In this document: piece by piece, positions 8,739-19,220 of the stretch | Position numbering within the stretch: the stretch's first letter is position 1 | How the letters are laid out: the number at the start of each line of letters is the position of its first letter | Source: Betaproteobacteria bacterium | Lineage (GTDB): Bacteria; Pseudomonadota; Gammaproteobacteria; Burkholderiales; SG8-41 | DNA length: 64,000 bases | Direction: 5' to 3' | Assembly: GCA_016868035.1 (NCBI GenBank) | Contig: VGID01000006.1 | Span: 1-64,000 of the forward strand | Position numbers and translations under genes: made by a program | The notes under the pieces: generated by a model | The model's input: the letters and a program-made list of their open reading frames with translations, nothing else | Told to the model about the DNA's origin: nothing | The model's database searches: none

Positions 8739-11354
<2,616 letters not shown>

Positions 11355-11422
11355 GAACGGATATCCGGCCCCGGCGCCCGTTCCCGCACTCGGCCGCACT
11401 GCGCCACCGAGTCACGGTCGCC

Positions 11423-11512
11423 CCGGACATGGCGCAGGCCGGGGGAACGGACCCGGCGAAACTGCCCGCGGCGTTGGCGTCCGTACGAAGGTGGGTCGAG
11501 GAACGGCTCTAG
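11423..11512 (+). pseudogene. Diverged remnant of an alaS 3' end
   Basis: Bases 11423-11512 read in one frame as [19 protein letters not shown] followed by [10 protein letters not shown] and a stop. The genuine alaS ends with the same 29 residues except for five substitutions, so 24 of 29 match. The similarity stops abruptly upstream of the PDMAQ motif, and the intervening 68 bases show no alaS similarity. This is an orphan gene tail with no start of its own, most simply the leftover 3' end of a resident alaS after a related incoming allele replaced the rest, or a local duplication. Confidence 0.85.
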
Positions 11513-11617
11513 AACCCGTAATTCGTGAGCAGTGACCCGTAGAAGCTTTCTTGCTACAGCTCTGATGGCCGGCGCGCCGACGCTCGTATCTTTATAAACT
11601 CCCGGGAAGATCCATCC

Positions 11618-12109
11618 ATGGCAACAGCATCGCATCCTCACCCCTTGCTTCGCGCAACGGACATCCGGAAGCTACCGGAGGAGGAGCGCGTCCACGCGCT
11701 CGACCCCGCTTCAATCCGGCACACGCGCTCGCTCGGCGATGCAGCGGGGCTGCAGACCATCGGGGTGCACCTCGTGCGCCTCACTCGGGGCAGGGCGAGC
11801 AGCGTGCACCACTTGCACCACCAGGACGAGGAGTGGATCTACGTGCTCTCCGGCCACGGCACCGCGGAGATCGGAGACGAGAAATTCGAGGTGGGCGCGG
11901 GCGACTTCATGGGCTTCGTCGCCGGCTCGCTCCCGCACTCGCTGCACAACCCGAACGCCGAGGATCTCGTCTATCTGGTCGGAGGCAACCGCTGGCCGTT
12001 CGACATCTGCGACTATCCGCGCATCCGCAAGCGCCGCTACCGGGTGAACGGGAAGAATGAATACGTCTCGTGGGACCTGCTTGAGAAGACCGGGGAGCTC
12101 AAGCGCTGA
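11618..12109 (+). CDS. Cupin domain protein
   Basis: A 163-residue single-domain cupin of unknown substrate. The first cupin motif is VHHLHHQDEEWIYVLSGHG, giving two or three histidines and a glutamate as likely metal ligands around residues 64-72; the second motif is GAGDFMGFVAGSLPHSLHN, supplying the fourth histidine. Such proteins include dioxygenases, isomerases and sugar-binding proteins, so a precise activity cannot be given. No signal peptide is visible; it is probably cytosolic. ATG at 11618 follows GGGAAGATCC. The gene stands alone between the alaS remnant and a convergent phosphohexomutase gene, so context gives no clear role. Confidence 0.85.
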   Translation: MATASHPHPLLRATDIRKLPEEERVHALDPASIRHTRSLGDAAGLQTIGVHLVRLTRGRASSVHHLHHQDEEWIYVLSGHGTAEIGDEKFEVGAGDFMGFVAGSLPHSLHNPNAEDLVYLVGGNRWPFDICDYPRIRKRRYRVNGKNEYVSWDLLEKTGELKR

Positions 12110-12145
12110 GCGTCCGCGTCAGCAATACGCGAGCAAGCGCAACTG

Positions 12146-12297
12146 CCGATCAACGCAGATGAACGCAAATGACAAGACGGTAAGCGGTAAGCGGTAAGAT
12201 TGGAGTTAGTTTTTTTCCCCGAAGCTCTCCGCTCGCCGCTCACTGCTTACCGCTCACGATATTTTGATCGGCGTGCATCGGCGTTAATCGGCGGTTC
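12146..12297 (+). repeat. Nested inverted repeat: decamer arrays enclosing heptamer arrays
   Basis: Outer left array has 10-base units (GATCAACGCA GATGAACGCA, 12148-12172); its inverted partner GATCGGCGTGCATCGGCGTT with a third unit lies at 12266-12293. Inside these sits a heptamer pair: GGTAAGC units (12178-12199) and GCTTACC/GCTCACC-type complements (12229-12256), with a T-rich loop. Two different repeat families are therefore arranged concentrically between convergent genes. Confidence 0.85.
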
Positions 12298-12305
12298 CAA
12301 CTCAC

Positions 12306-13679
12306 CTAGAAGGGCAGGACGCAGTCCGGGTTCACCGCGCGAATCGCGCGGCGGAAGTCCTCCTGGATGCGCTCGAGCGCGGCTTCACTGTCGGCCTCGA
12401 AGCGCAGCACCACCACCGGAGTCGTGTTCGACGGGCGGGCGAGCCCGAACCCGTCCGCGTACTCCACGCGCAACCCGTCGATCGTGATCACTTCCTGTGC
12501 CGCCTCGAAGCGCGCGGTCTTCCTGAGCTTCTCCATCAGCGCGTAGTTCTCGCCCTCGGCAAGCTTCACGTGCAGCTCCGGCGTCGAGACGCCCTCGGGC
12601 AGCGCTTCGAGCACCTTGCCCGGATCGGATTCGCGCGAGAGGATCTCGAGCATCCGCGCGCCGGCGTAGAGCGCGTCGTCGAAGCCGTACCAGCGGTCCT
12701 TGAAGAAGACGTGCCCGCTCATCTCTCCGGCGAGCGGTGCGCCGGTCTCCGCGAGCTTCTGCTTGATGAAGGAATGCCCGGTCTTCCACAGCACGGGCAC
12801 TCCTCCATGCTTCCTCACCCAGTCGAAAAGATGCCGCGTGGACTTCACGTCGAAGATCACCTGCGCGCCGGGATTGCGCGAGAGCACATCTTTGGCGAAG
12901 AGCATCAACTGGCGGTCCGGATAGATGATCTTGCCGCTGCGGGTCACCACCCCGAGCCGGTCGCCGTCGCCGTCGAACGCGAACCCGATCTCGCCCTTGC
13001 CGGCCGCGAGCGCTTTCTGCACGTCCACGAGATTTTTCGGCTGCGAGGGGTCGGGGTGGTGGTTGGGAAAATTACCGTCCACATCGCAGTAGAGCTCGGT
13101 CACCTTGCACCCGAGGCGGCGGTAGAGTTCCGGGGCGGTCGCGCCGGCAACCCCGTTGCCGCAATCCACGATGATGTCCATCGGGCGCGCGAGCTTGATC
13201 GAGCCCGTGATGCGCTTCGAATAGTCCTCGCGCACGTCCTGGGCGCGGTAGGAGCCGGCGCCGCCCGTGAGTTCCGCGCGCTCGATGCGGCCGCGCAATG
13301 ACTGGATGGCGTCGCCCGCGAGGGTCTCGCCCGCGAGCATCACCTTCAGCCCGTTGTACTCGGGCGGGTTGTGCGAGCCCGTGACCATCACGCCCGAGTA
13401 CGTCTGCAGATGGTGCGCGGCGAAATAGAGCATCGGGGTGGCGACCTGCCCGACATCAATCACGTTCACGCCGCTCGCCTGCAGCCCGCGGGCGAGACCG
13501 CCGGAGAGCTCCGGGCCCGAATGGCGCCCATCGCGCCCGATCGCGACCGCCGCCTGTCCCCGGGCGCGCGCCTCCGAACCGATGGCCCGGCCGATGGCCT
13601 CGGCGATTTCCGCGGTCAGGTTGCGCCCGACGATGCCGCGGATGTCGTAAGCCTTGAAGATTTCGGGAGGGAGCTGCAT
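12306..13679 (-). CDS. Phosphomannomutase/phosphoglucomutase (AlgC type)
   Basis: Cytosolic alpha-D-phosphohexomutase interconverting hexose 6- and 1-phosphates for polysaccharide and LPS precursors. Domains in order: FKAYDIRGIVG at the N-terminus, the phosphoserine loop VTGSHNPPEYNG near residue 105, the metal loop FDGDGDRLG near residue 240, the sugar loop GEMSGHVFFKD, and the C-terminal phosphate-binding RPSNTTPVVVLRFE. 457 residues, normal for the family. ATG at 13679 is preferred over an in-frame TTG three codons upstream; AAGG lies about ten bases before it. The gene converges on the cupin gene across a nested repeat element. Confidence 0.95.
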   Translation of the reverse strand: MQLPPEIFKAYDIRGIVGRNLTAEIAEAIGRAIGSEARARGQAAVAIGRDGRHSGPELSGGLARGLQASGVNVIDVGQVATPMLYFAAHHLQTYSGVMVTGSHNPPEYNGLKVMLAGETLAGDAIQSLRGRIERAELTGGAGSYRAQDVREDYSKRITGSIKLARPMDIIVDCGNGVAGATAPELYRRLGCKVTELYCDVDGNFPNHHPDPSQPKNLVDVQKALAAGKGEIGFAFDGDGDRLGVVTRSGKIIYPDRQLMLFAKDVLSRNPGAQVIFDVKSTRHLFDWVRKHGGVPVLWKTGHSFIKQKLAETGAPLAGEMSGHVFFKDRWYGFDDALYAGARMLEILSRESDPGKVLEALPEGVSTPELHVKLAEGENYALMEKLRKTARFEAAQEVITIDGLRVEYADGFGLARPSNTTPVVVLRFEADSEAALERIQEDFRRAIRAVNPDCVLPF

Positions 13680-13734
13680 AGGAACCAACCTTGCCGCCGA
13701 TTATCCCAGAACTCTTGTTGAAAATCCGAGAACG

Positions 13735-13985
13735 ATTATCAGCCGCCGATGAACGCCGATACACGCCGATGAATCAAAAGACCTTAAGCCATAGAGAGCA
13801 CAGAGAACACAGAAAAAAACACAAATAGAATCTGAACCGCAGAGCACACCGAGAGTAGCGGGGCGTCTTTTCGATTCACGATTCGCGTTTCACGAGTTTT
13901 ACCCGCGTAAATCGGCGTTTATCGGCGTCCAGCGGCGGCTCGATTGCTCTTGAACACCAGTCGCCAGTCACGAGTCACCCGTCAC
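13735..13985 (+). repeat. Multi-family repeat cluster (10-mer, 9-mer and 7-mer arrays)
   Basis: This gap of about 300 bases between two minus-strand genes holds no gene. In order: decamer units GCCGATGAAC GCCGATACAC GCCGATGA (13743-13772), nonamer-like units AGAGCACAGAGAACACAGA (13796-13815) and a second similar set at 13842-13856, heptamers GATTCACGATTCGCG (13874-13888), inverted decamers AATCGGCGTTTATCGGCGTC (13911-13930), and heptamers of the CAGTCACGAGTCACC type (13959-13985) that contain the stop codon of the next gene. The decamer arrays face each other around the inner families. Confidence 0.82.
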
Positions 13986-14953
13986 GCGCGGAAGAATTCC
14001 AGTATGCGCCGCGGCAGCCAGTCGAGTCGGCCGGGAAACCCGCCGTTCACGAACCCCGCATGGCCGCCGTTCTCCGGGAACTCGAGTTCGACCGCTTCCG
14101 CGGCGTCCTGTGCCCGAGGCAGAACGTGCGCCGGCAGGAACGGATCGTTGCGGGCGTTCACGATCAGCGTGGGCACCGCGATGCGCGGAAGCAAGGGCTT
14201 CGCGCTCGCGCGCGCCCAGTAATCGGCCGCGTCGCGGAAGCCGTGCAGCGGCGCCGTAACGACATCGTCGAAGTCACGCAGCGTGCATGCCGCGCGCACG
14301 CGCGCGGCATCATAAAGGCCGGGATGTCGTGAAAGTTTGTCGAGCGCCTTGCGCTTCAAGGAGCGCAGGAAGTGGCGCGCATAGACCAGGCTGAAGCCGT
14401 GCTCGAGGGCGGCGCCCGCCGCGGAGAGATCCACCGGTGCCGATACCGCCGCGGCGCGGTCGAGCGTGTCACGCGCACTTTCGCCGCGCTCGCCCAGCCA
14501 CTTGAGCAGCACGTTGCCACCGAGCGAGACGCCGGCGGCGTACAGCGTCGCATTCCGCTGCCGCAGGCGCCGCAGGATCCAGTCGGCCTCGTCGCTGTCG
14601 CCGGAATGGTAGGCGCGCGGCATGCGGTTCGGCTCGCCGCCGCAGCCCCGGAAGTGCGCGACGCACCCGCGCCAGCCCGCCTTCCCGACCTCGGACATGA
14701 GCGCGAGCGCATAGTGGCTGCGCGAGCTGCCCTCGAGGCCGTGGAACAGGACCACCAGCGGCGCTTCTCCTTGAACTTTGAACTTTGAACCTTGAACCTC
14801 GGTTTCGAGCCAGTCGAGGTCGATGAAATCGCCATCGGGCGTATCCCAACGCTCGCGGCGGTACCTAACGGGGGGACGCGGCACGGCGAGCGCCGGATAG
14901 ATCGTCTGCGCGTGCCCTCCCGGGAGCCACGCAGGGGCGCGGTAAGGAGACAT
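13982..14953 (-). CDS. YheT-type alpha/beta hydrolase with a repeat-encoded insertion
   Basis: Putative carboxylesterase of the YheT/ABHD family. YRAPAWLPGGHAQTIYPAL is the family N-terminus; the oxyanion region is LVVLFHGLEGSSRSHYA; nucleophile Ser sits in AAGVSLGGN (about residue 143); Asp is in NARNDPFLP and His in NGGHAGFVNGGFPGR. Between LDWLETE and APLVVLF the protein carries [10 protein letters not shown], encoded by four 7-base repeat units (14770-14799) inserted in frame-preserving context, in a loop ahead of the first core strand. The stop TGA lies inside another repeat array. Substrate unknown; it may form an operon with upstream catabolic genes but repeat DNA separates them. Confidence 0.9.
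   Translation of the reverse strand: MSPYRAPAWLPGGHAQTIYPALAVPRPPVRYRRERWDTPDGDFIDLDWLETEVQGSKFKVQGEAPLVVLFHGLEGSSRSHYALALMSEVGKAGWRGCVAHFRGCGGEPNRMPRAYHSGDSDEADWILRRLRQRNATLYAAGVSLGGNVLLKWLGERGESARDTLDRAAAVSAPVDLSAAGAALEHGFSLVYARHFLRSLKRKALDKLSRHPGLYDAARVRAACTLRDFDDVVTAPLHGFRDAADYWARASAKPLLPRIAVPTLIVNARNDPFLPAHVLPRAQDAAEAVELEFPENGGHAGFVNGGFPGRLDWLPRRILEFFRA
14770..14799 (+). repeat. Heptamer array inside the YheT-type coding sequence
   Basis: CTTGAAC/TTTGAAC units (about four, read on the plus strand) lie within the hydrolase gene and are translated on the minus strand as [10 protein letters not shown]. The unit family is the same GTTCAAG/GTTCAAA type found in the arrays at 17.0, 30.9 and 50.7 kb. 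Confidence 0.85.
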
Positions 14954-14989
14954 TCAGAGCCCGCTGATGAAAACAAACCCCTTCAAACC

Positions 14990-15160
14990 TCTCAACGCAG
15001 AGGTCGCAGAGGACGCAGAGGGCCGCCGATGAGCATTATCTCGGCCTGACTCGGGCACGACACGGCATTCTATCTTGTTTTCCTTTGCGTCCTTCGTGTG
15101 CTTTGTGCTTCAAGAATCTGGTTTTCCTCTGCGCTCCTTGGCGTCCTCCGCGTCCTCAGC
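14990..15160 (+). repeat. Inverted nonamer arrays between hydrolase and amidohydrolase genes
   Basis: Left nonamers (ACGCAGAGG TCGCAGAGG ACGCAGAGG, 14997-15023), a spacer, an inner set TCCTTTGCG TCCTTCGTG TGCTTTGTG (15080-15108), and an inverted right set CTCTGCGCTCCTTGGCG with TCCTCCGCG TCCTCAGCG (15127-15161). The right array touches the stop codon of the amidohydrolase gene. Confidence 0.82.
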
Positions 15161-16049
15161 GATGAGAGCTTCCCTGGAAGCCGTAAAGGCGCGCGGGATT
15201 TCCGACGAGAACCTGCTTGCGCACGGCTTCGTCGGGCACCCAGTCGCAGAAGAGATCGAGCAGGCTCCCGTCGTTGGGCATGGGGCCGTTCCAGATCGGG
15301 TGCGGCCAGTTGCTGCCCCATACCAGGCGCTCGGGCCGCGCCGCGACCAGCGCCTGCACGAGCGGCTGCATGTCGCGATAGCGGGGAGGACCGGAGTCCG
15401 AGAGGCGGTACCAGCTCGAGATCTTGACCCAGCAGTCATCGCGCTGGCGCACGAGATTCAACAGCGCGCGAAAGCCCGGCGCGTTGACGCCCTCGGCTCC
15501 GCGCACGCGTCCGACGTGGTCGATGACGAGCGGCGTCGGATGCTTGAGCAGCCGCGCCTCGAGCTCGGCGAGCTCCGCGCTGCGGTCGACGTGCAGCTGC
15601 ACGTGCCAGCCGAAGGCCGCGATTTTTCGCCCCATCGCTTCGAGCAGCTCGGGGCCGCCGTAGCCCTTGACCATGGTCGAGAGCCGCACGCCGCGCATGC
15701 CCCCGGCGTGCAGCCGCCCGATCTCGGTTTCGCCCGCCTCGGGGTTGAGACCCGCTACGCCGCGCGCCCGGCCCGGTCCCAGCCTGGCGATGACATCGAG
15801 CGTCACGCGGTTGTCGTAGCCGTATGCGCTGGCGTTGACCTGCACCGTGCGCTCGATGCCGAGCGTCTCGCATACGCGCAGATACTGATCGAGCGTGCAC
15901 AACGGCGGCGTGTAGCTGCGGTGCGCGACGAGGGGATAGCGCGCCGGGTCCTCGAACACATGGCAATGGCAATCGGTCGCGCCCTTCGGGATGCGGTGTC
16001 GCGGCTTGCGCGGGGCGGGGTCCGGTCCCTGGCAGAGCGGTGGCTGCAT
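15156..16049 (-). CDS. Amidohydrolase family 2 protein (2-pyrone-4,6-dicarboxylate hydrolase-like)
   Basis: A metal-dependent TIM-barrel hydrolase of the amidohydrolase-2 (LigI-like) group, which hydrolyses lactones such as 2-pyrone-4,6-dicarboxylate. Signatures: the HxH-type ligand region ATDCHCHVFED near residue 26, VQVNASAYGYDN, LHAGGMRGVRLS, HVQLHVDR, LVIDHVGR with a catalytic-type Asp-His, and VWGSNWPHP with the conserved Asn/Asp-Trp region near the C-terminus. The start MQPPLCQG at 16049 is chosen because the upstream in-frame extension (HDSRFTTHAF) is repeat DNA. Neighbours (class II aldolase, FAD dehydrogenase, SnoaL-like) suggest a shared catabolic route for a di- or tricarboxylate, an inference. 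Confidence 0.85.
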   Translation of the reverse strand: MQPPLCQGPDPAPRKPRHRIPKGATDCHCHVFEDPARYPLVAHRSYTPPLCTLDQYLRVCETLGIERTVQVNASAYGYDNRVTLDVIARLGPGRARGVAGLNPEAGETEIGRLHAGGMRGVRLSTMVKGYGGPELLEAMGRKIAAFGWHVQLHVDRSAELAELEARLLKHPTPLVIDHVGRVRGAEGVNAPGFRALLNLVRQRDDCWVKISSWYRLSDSGPPRYRDMQPLVQALVAARPERLVWGSNWPHPIWNGPMPNDGSLLDLFCDWVPDEAVRKQVLVGNPARLYGFQGSSHR

Positions 16050-16061
16050 GGGTCGAAAGGC

Positions 16062-16160
16062 GTGAGTCGTGAATCGTGAGTCGTGCATCGACGAGCGCGC
16101 GGGCGCGTCTTCGTGCCGCGACAGCGTCAGCCGTCAGTCGTCACTCGTCACGCTTCGCCG
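16062..16160 (+). repeat. Heptamer arrays between amidohydrolase and aldolase genes
   Basis: Left array CGTGAGTCGTGAATCGTGAG plus one more unit (16062-16087), spacer, and right array of CGTCAGC CGTCAGT CGTCACT CGTCACG units (16125-16153). The two arrays show related cores (GTGACNN and its complement) rather than perfect complementarity. Confidence 0.82.
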
Positions 16161-16163
16161 GGA

Positions 16164-16943
16164 TCAGTCGCGGTAGGAGGGATCGATGCGGTCGAGCTTT
16201 CGCAGCAGCGCCGGCCACTCGAGAAGGCCGAAGCGGCGCCGCACCCCCGGCTGAAACAGGTTCCAGCTCTGCTCCACGATCTCCTGCGGCGGGAGCTGGA
16301 TCTCGGTGTTGCACGAGAGCGTCATCACCTGCAGCTGGCACGCGCGCTCGAGCCGGTACATGTTGTTGAAGCACTCCGGTATGCTCGCCCCGCAGGTAAG
16401 GAGCCCGTGGTTGCGCAGGATCATGGCGTCGTTCGTGCCGAGATCCTGCACCAGGCGCTCGCGCTCCTCGAGGTTGATCGCGATGCCCTCGTAGTCGTGG
16501 TAGGTGACGCCCTTGGCCCAGCGCATCGAGGTCTGCGCAATCGGCATGAGCCCGGCTTTCATCGCCGAGACCGCCATGCCCGCGAGCGTATGGGTGTGGA
16601 TCACGCAGTCCACGTCGTGCCGGGCGGCGTGGATGGCGCTGTGGATGACGTAGCCCGCCTTGTTGATGCCGTATTCGGTGGCGTTGAAAAGAATGTTGCC
16701 CTCGAGGTCGATCCGCACCATGCTCGAGGCCGTCATCTCCTCGTAGAGCATGCCGTAGGGGTTGATCAGGAACTCGCTGTCGGTTCCCGGCACGCGCGCC
16801 GAGATGTGGTTCGCCACCATTTCCACCATGCCGAACTCGTGCATCAGGCGGTAGCACGCCGCGAGGTTCACTCGCGTTTCCCACTCTTCCCGGCCCACCT
16901 GGTCGCGGACCGGCTTCTTGACCTTGATCGCTGGGGCGTTCAT
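16164..16943 (-). CDS. Class II aldolase/adducin family protein
   Basis: Zinc-dependent aldolase or decarboxylase-type protein, 259 residues. The fold signatures are LAACYRLMHEFGMVEMVANHISAR near the N-terminus, the zinc motif CVIHTHTLAGMAVS (two His, about residues 115-117), and the third His in LRNHGLLTCGASI near residue 180. ATG at 16943 has GGGAGA seven bases upstream and is preferred to a longer in-frame start. Such proteins act on sugar phosphates or hydroxyacids; the substrate here is unknown. Located between the amidohydrolase and FAD dehydrogenase genes on the same strand. Confidence 0.9.
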   Translation of the reverse strand: MNAPAIKVKKPVRDQVGREEWETRVNLAACYRLMHEFGMVEMVANHISARVPGTDSEFLINPYGMLYEEMTASSMVRIDLEGNILFNATEYGINKAGYVIHSAIHAARHDVDCVIHTHTLAGMAVSAMKAGLMPIAQTSMRWAKGVTYHDYEGIAINLEERERLVQDLGTNDAMILRNHGLLTCGASIPECFNNMYRLERACQLQVMTLSCNTEIQLPPQEIVEQSWNLFQPGVRRRFGLLEWPALLRKLDRIDPSYRD

Positions 16944-16980
16944 CGCTGTCTCCCGGGTGTTGCCGGATTCTACCGGCAAC

Positions 16981-17095
16981 TGCGTTCAAAGTTCAAAGTT
17001 CAATGTTCAAAGTTCGAACCGTGAAGTGCGACGCGCTCCAACCTTGAACCTTGAACCTTGAACCTTGAACCTTGAACCTTGAACCTTGAACCCGG
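16981..17095 (+). repeat. Heptamer arrays (GTTCAAA / CTTGAAC) between aldolase and FAD dehydrogenase genes
   Basis: Left array GTTCAAA GTTCAAA GTTCAAT GTTCAAA GTTCGAA (16983-17018), a short spacer, and a right array of eight CTTGAAC units (17040-17093). Spacer and both arrays closely resemble the element at 50.67-50.81 kb, including the ..CTCCAACCTTGAACC.. junction, so the two look like copies of one element. Confidence 0.9.
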
Positions 17096-17102
17096 AACGG
17101 CG

Positions 17103-18608
17103 CTACGCGCCCTTGGCGTAGCGCGCCGCGCCGGTGCCGGCGATCCGCCCGAACACGGCGCCGGAGGTGAGCCCCGTGCCCCCGGGATAGTTGTGGTAGA
17201 AGAGGCCTCCCACCAGCTCGCCGGCGGCATACAGCCCGGGTATGGGCTTGCCCGCGGTGTCCTCGACCTCGCCGTTGGTGGTGATCTTGAGCCCGCCGAA
17301 GCTGAAGGTCACCCCGCACGTCACCCCGTACGCCTCGAACGGCGGCTCGTCTATGGTGTTCGCCCAGTTCGACTTGTTGATCCTGAGTCCCGTCGTGCAG
17401 CGCCCGTCCTTCACCGCCATGTTGAAGGGGATGTCGGTGCGCACCGCCTTGTTGTATTCGCGTATTTCGCGCAGGCAGCTCGCCGCGTCCACGCCCTCGA
17501 GCTTCTTGACCAGCTCCTCGAGCGTGGCGGCGCTCACCTTGGTCACCTGCTTGATGCGGTACTCGTCGCGCAGCATGGGGATGATCTTCGCGTCGAAGAT
17601 CTGCCACGCGAGCATGCCCGGCTGCTCGAGGACGACTCTGCCGTATTTCGCGTAGGTGTAGTTGCGGAAGTCCGCGCCTTCGTCCACGAAGCGCTCGCCG
17701 CGCGCGTTCACCATGATGCCCCACGGATAGCTGTGCTTCTGGAACTGGTCTCCGACCGCGAGGTCGCCGAAGGGCGGCGCGTTGAGGTCCCAGCCCACGG
17801 CGTGGCAGCCCGACCAGTGGCCGTAGGCCAGCGCGCCCGCTTCCAGCGCCATCCGGATCCCGAGCCCGGTGTTGTAGCGTGTGCCGCGCACCTTGGCGAG
17901 GTCCCAGCCCGGGCCAAGATAGCGCGCGCGCATCTCGGCATTGGACTCGAAGCCTCCGCAGGCGAGCACCACCGCCTTCGCGCGGATCTCCACGTTCCGG
18001 CCCTTGTTCCTCGCACGCACTCCAAGCACATGGCCCTCATCGTCGGTAACGAGCCCGGTCGCCGGGGTCTCGTAGAAGATCCGGATGCCTTCGCGCTCGC
18101 AGGCCTTGTGCTCGTTGTCGATCAGTCCGGGTCCGCCGCCCCAGGTTTCCGCGGCGAGTCCGCCCCAGAATTTGTAGCGGTTCCCCTCCACCTTGTAGGA
18201 CTGGCGTCCGTAGCTCGGCTGGAATTTCACGCCCTTCTTGCGCAGCCACACCAAGGTTTCGAAGCTGCGCGAGATGAGGATCTCGCACAGATCCGGGTCC
18301 GTACGGTACTGGGTGATCCGCCCCATGTCGTCGTAGTAGCTCTCGGCGGTGTAGGCGCCGAAATCGTGCGTCTTCTTCTCTTCCGCGGTGAGATCGGGTA
18401 TGAGCTGCGCCAGGTCCTCGACGCCGTTGTACACCACGCGCATCAGCCCCGCGGTATAGCGGCTGTTGCCGCCGCATTCCTCGATCGGCGCCGCCTCCAA
18501 CAGGATCACTGACGCGCCGGTCTCGCGCGCGGCGAGCGCCGCGCAGCAGGCGGCGTTGCCTGCGCCGACGACGATGACGTCCGGTTTTCCAAAATCGGTA
18601 GTGCCCAT
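17103..18608 (-). CDS. FAD-dependent fumarate reductase-type dehydrogenase (TcuA-like)
   Basis: 501-residue flavoprotein of the fumarate reductase/succinate dehydrogenase flavoprotein family, closest in look to tricarballylate dehydrogenase TcuA. Dinucleotide-binding motif DVIVVGAGNAACCAAL at the N-terminus, EAAPIEECGGNSRYTAG for FAD, the substrate-domain segment VVLACGGFESNAEMR, and the C-terminal FAD motif GLYAAGELVGGLFYHNYPGG. ATG at 18608 has AGGAAAG just upstream. No heme or signal peptide. With the neighbouring SnoaL-like protein, aldolase and amidohydrolase it suggests oxidation of a polycarboxylate followed by cleavage, which is inference. A TcuB partner is not present in the window. 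Confidence 0.88.
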   Translation of the reverse strand: MGTTDFGKPDVIVVGAGNAACCAALAARETGASVILLEAAPIEECGGNSRYTAGLMRVVYNGVEDLAQLIPDLTAEEKKTHDFGAYTAESYYDDMGRITQYRTDPDLCEILISRSFETLVWLRKKGVKFQPSYGRQSYKVEGNRYKFWGGLAAETWGGGPGLIDNEHKACEREGIRIFYETPATGLVTDDEGHVLGVRARNKGRNVEIRAKAVVLACGGFESNAEMRARYLGPGWDLAKVRGTRYNTGLGIRMALEAGALAYGHWSGCHAVGWDLNAPPFGDLAVGDQFQKHSYPWGIMVNARGERFVDEGADFRNYTYAKYGRVVLEQPGMLAWQIFDAKIIPMLRDEYRIKQVTKVSAATLEELVKKLEGVDAASCLREIREYNKAVRTDIPFNMAVKDGRCTTGLRINKSNWANTIDEPPFEAYGVTCGVTFSFGGLKITTNGEVEDTAGKPIPGLYAAGELVGGLFYHNYPGGTGLTSGAVFGRIAGTGAARYAKGA

Positions 18609-18637
18609 CGCTTTCCTATACAAGTTGCCCAGTGAAA

Positions 18638-18735
18638 ATCAACCGCAAAGACACAAAGACGCGAAGGACCGCAAGGCGAGACATATACGAAACCTTTGCG
18701 CTATCTTTGCGCCTTGGCGCCGTTGCGGTCCGCGA
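18638..18735 (+). repeat. Inverted nonamer arrays between FAD dehydrogenase and SnoaL-like genes
   Basis: Left set AACCGCAAAGACACAAAGAC with GCGAAGGAC and GCAAGGCGA units (18642-18680) and an inverted right set CCTTTGCGCTATCTTTGCGC with CTTGGCGCC (18693-18722). Unit length is about nine to ten bases with AAAG/CTTT cores. Confidence 0.78.
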
Positions 18736-18744
18736 CAAGGTGTT

Positions 18745-19197
18745 TCAGTGCAGCGTCTTCGGTTCGCGCCGGCGCTCGGGATCGGCGCCGGACGCAGCGG
18801 GCGCGGGAGCGGGGGAGGCGTGATGGGCGACCATGCGCCAGCCGCGCTCGGTCCTCATGTAGACGTTGGTCGCGACGACCGGATTGCGCGCGCGCGGCTC
18901 GCCCGCGACGGTGATGTGCTCGTAGACGCTGTGCACCGAGAGCATCATGCCCTGGACGTGCTGCTGCTCGCGCAGCTGGAAACGCAGCGTCTGCCCGTTC
19001 GCGAAGATCTTCCGCCATGACTCGCGCACCTGTTCCACGCCCGCGAAACGCGGGCCGCCCGGATGCACGCAATAGATGTCTTCGTCATCCGCCCACACCG
19101 CCATCATGGCGTCGAGGTCTCCTTTGGTGAATGCCTCGTAGAACGCAGCCTCGGCCTCCTGCGGGGTGGGGAAGAGCGGCTTCTTCACGTCAGTCAT
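18745..19197 (-). CDS. SnoaL-like / NTF2-fold protein
   Basis: A 150-residue protein with the cone-shaped NTF2/SnoaL fold: TPQEAEAAFYEAFTKGDLDAMMAVWADDEDIYCVHPGG is the canonical first half, FAGVEQVRESWRKIF the second helix region, and TNVYMRTERGWRMVAHHAS the closing strands. A Pro/Ala-rich C-terminal tail (SPAPAPAASGADPE) is unstructured. Such proteins are isomerases, hydrolases or accessory subunits; no activity can be assigned. ATG at 19197 is preceded by GGAGGAAAG, an excellent ribosome-binding site. It is the first gene of the minus-strand catabolic group. Confidence 0.88.
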   Translation of the reverse strand: MTDVKKPLFPTPQEAEAAFYEAFTKGDLDAMMAVWADDEDIYCVHPGGPRFAGVEQVRESWRKIFANGQTLRFQLREQQHVQGMMLSVHSVYEHITVAGEPRARNPVVATNVYMRTERGWRMVAHHASPAPAPAASGADPERRREPKTLH

Positions 19198-19220
19198 CTT
19201 TCCTCCGGGACCGCCGGGGC

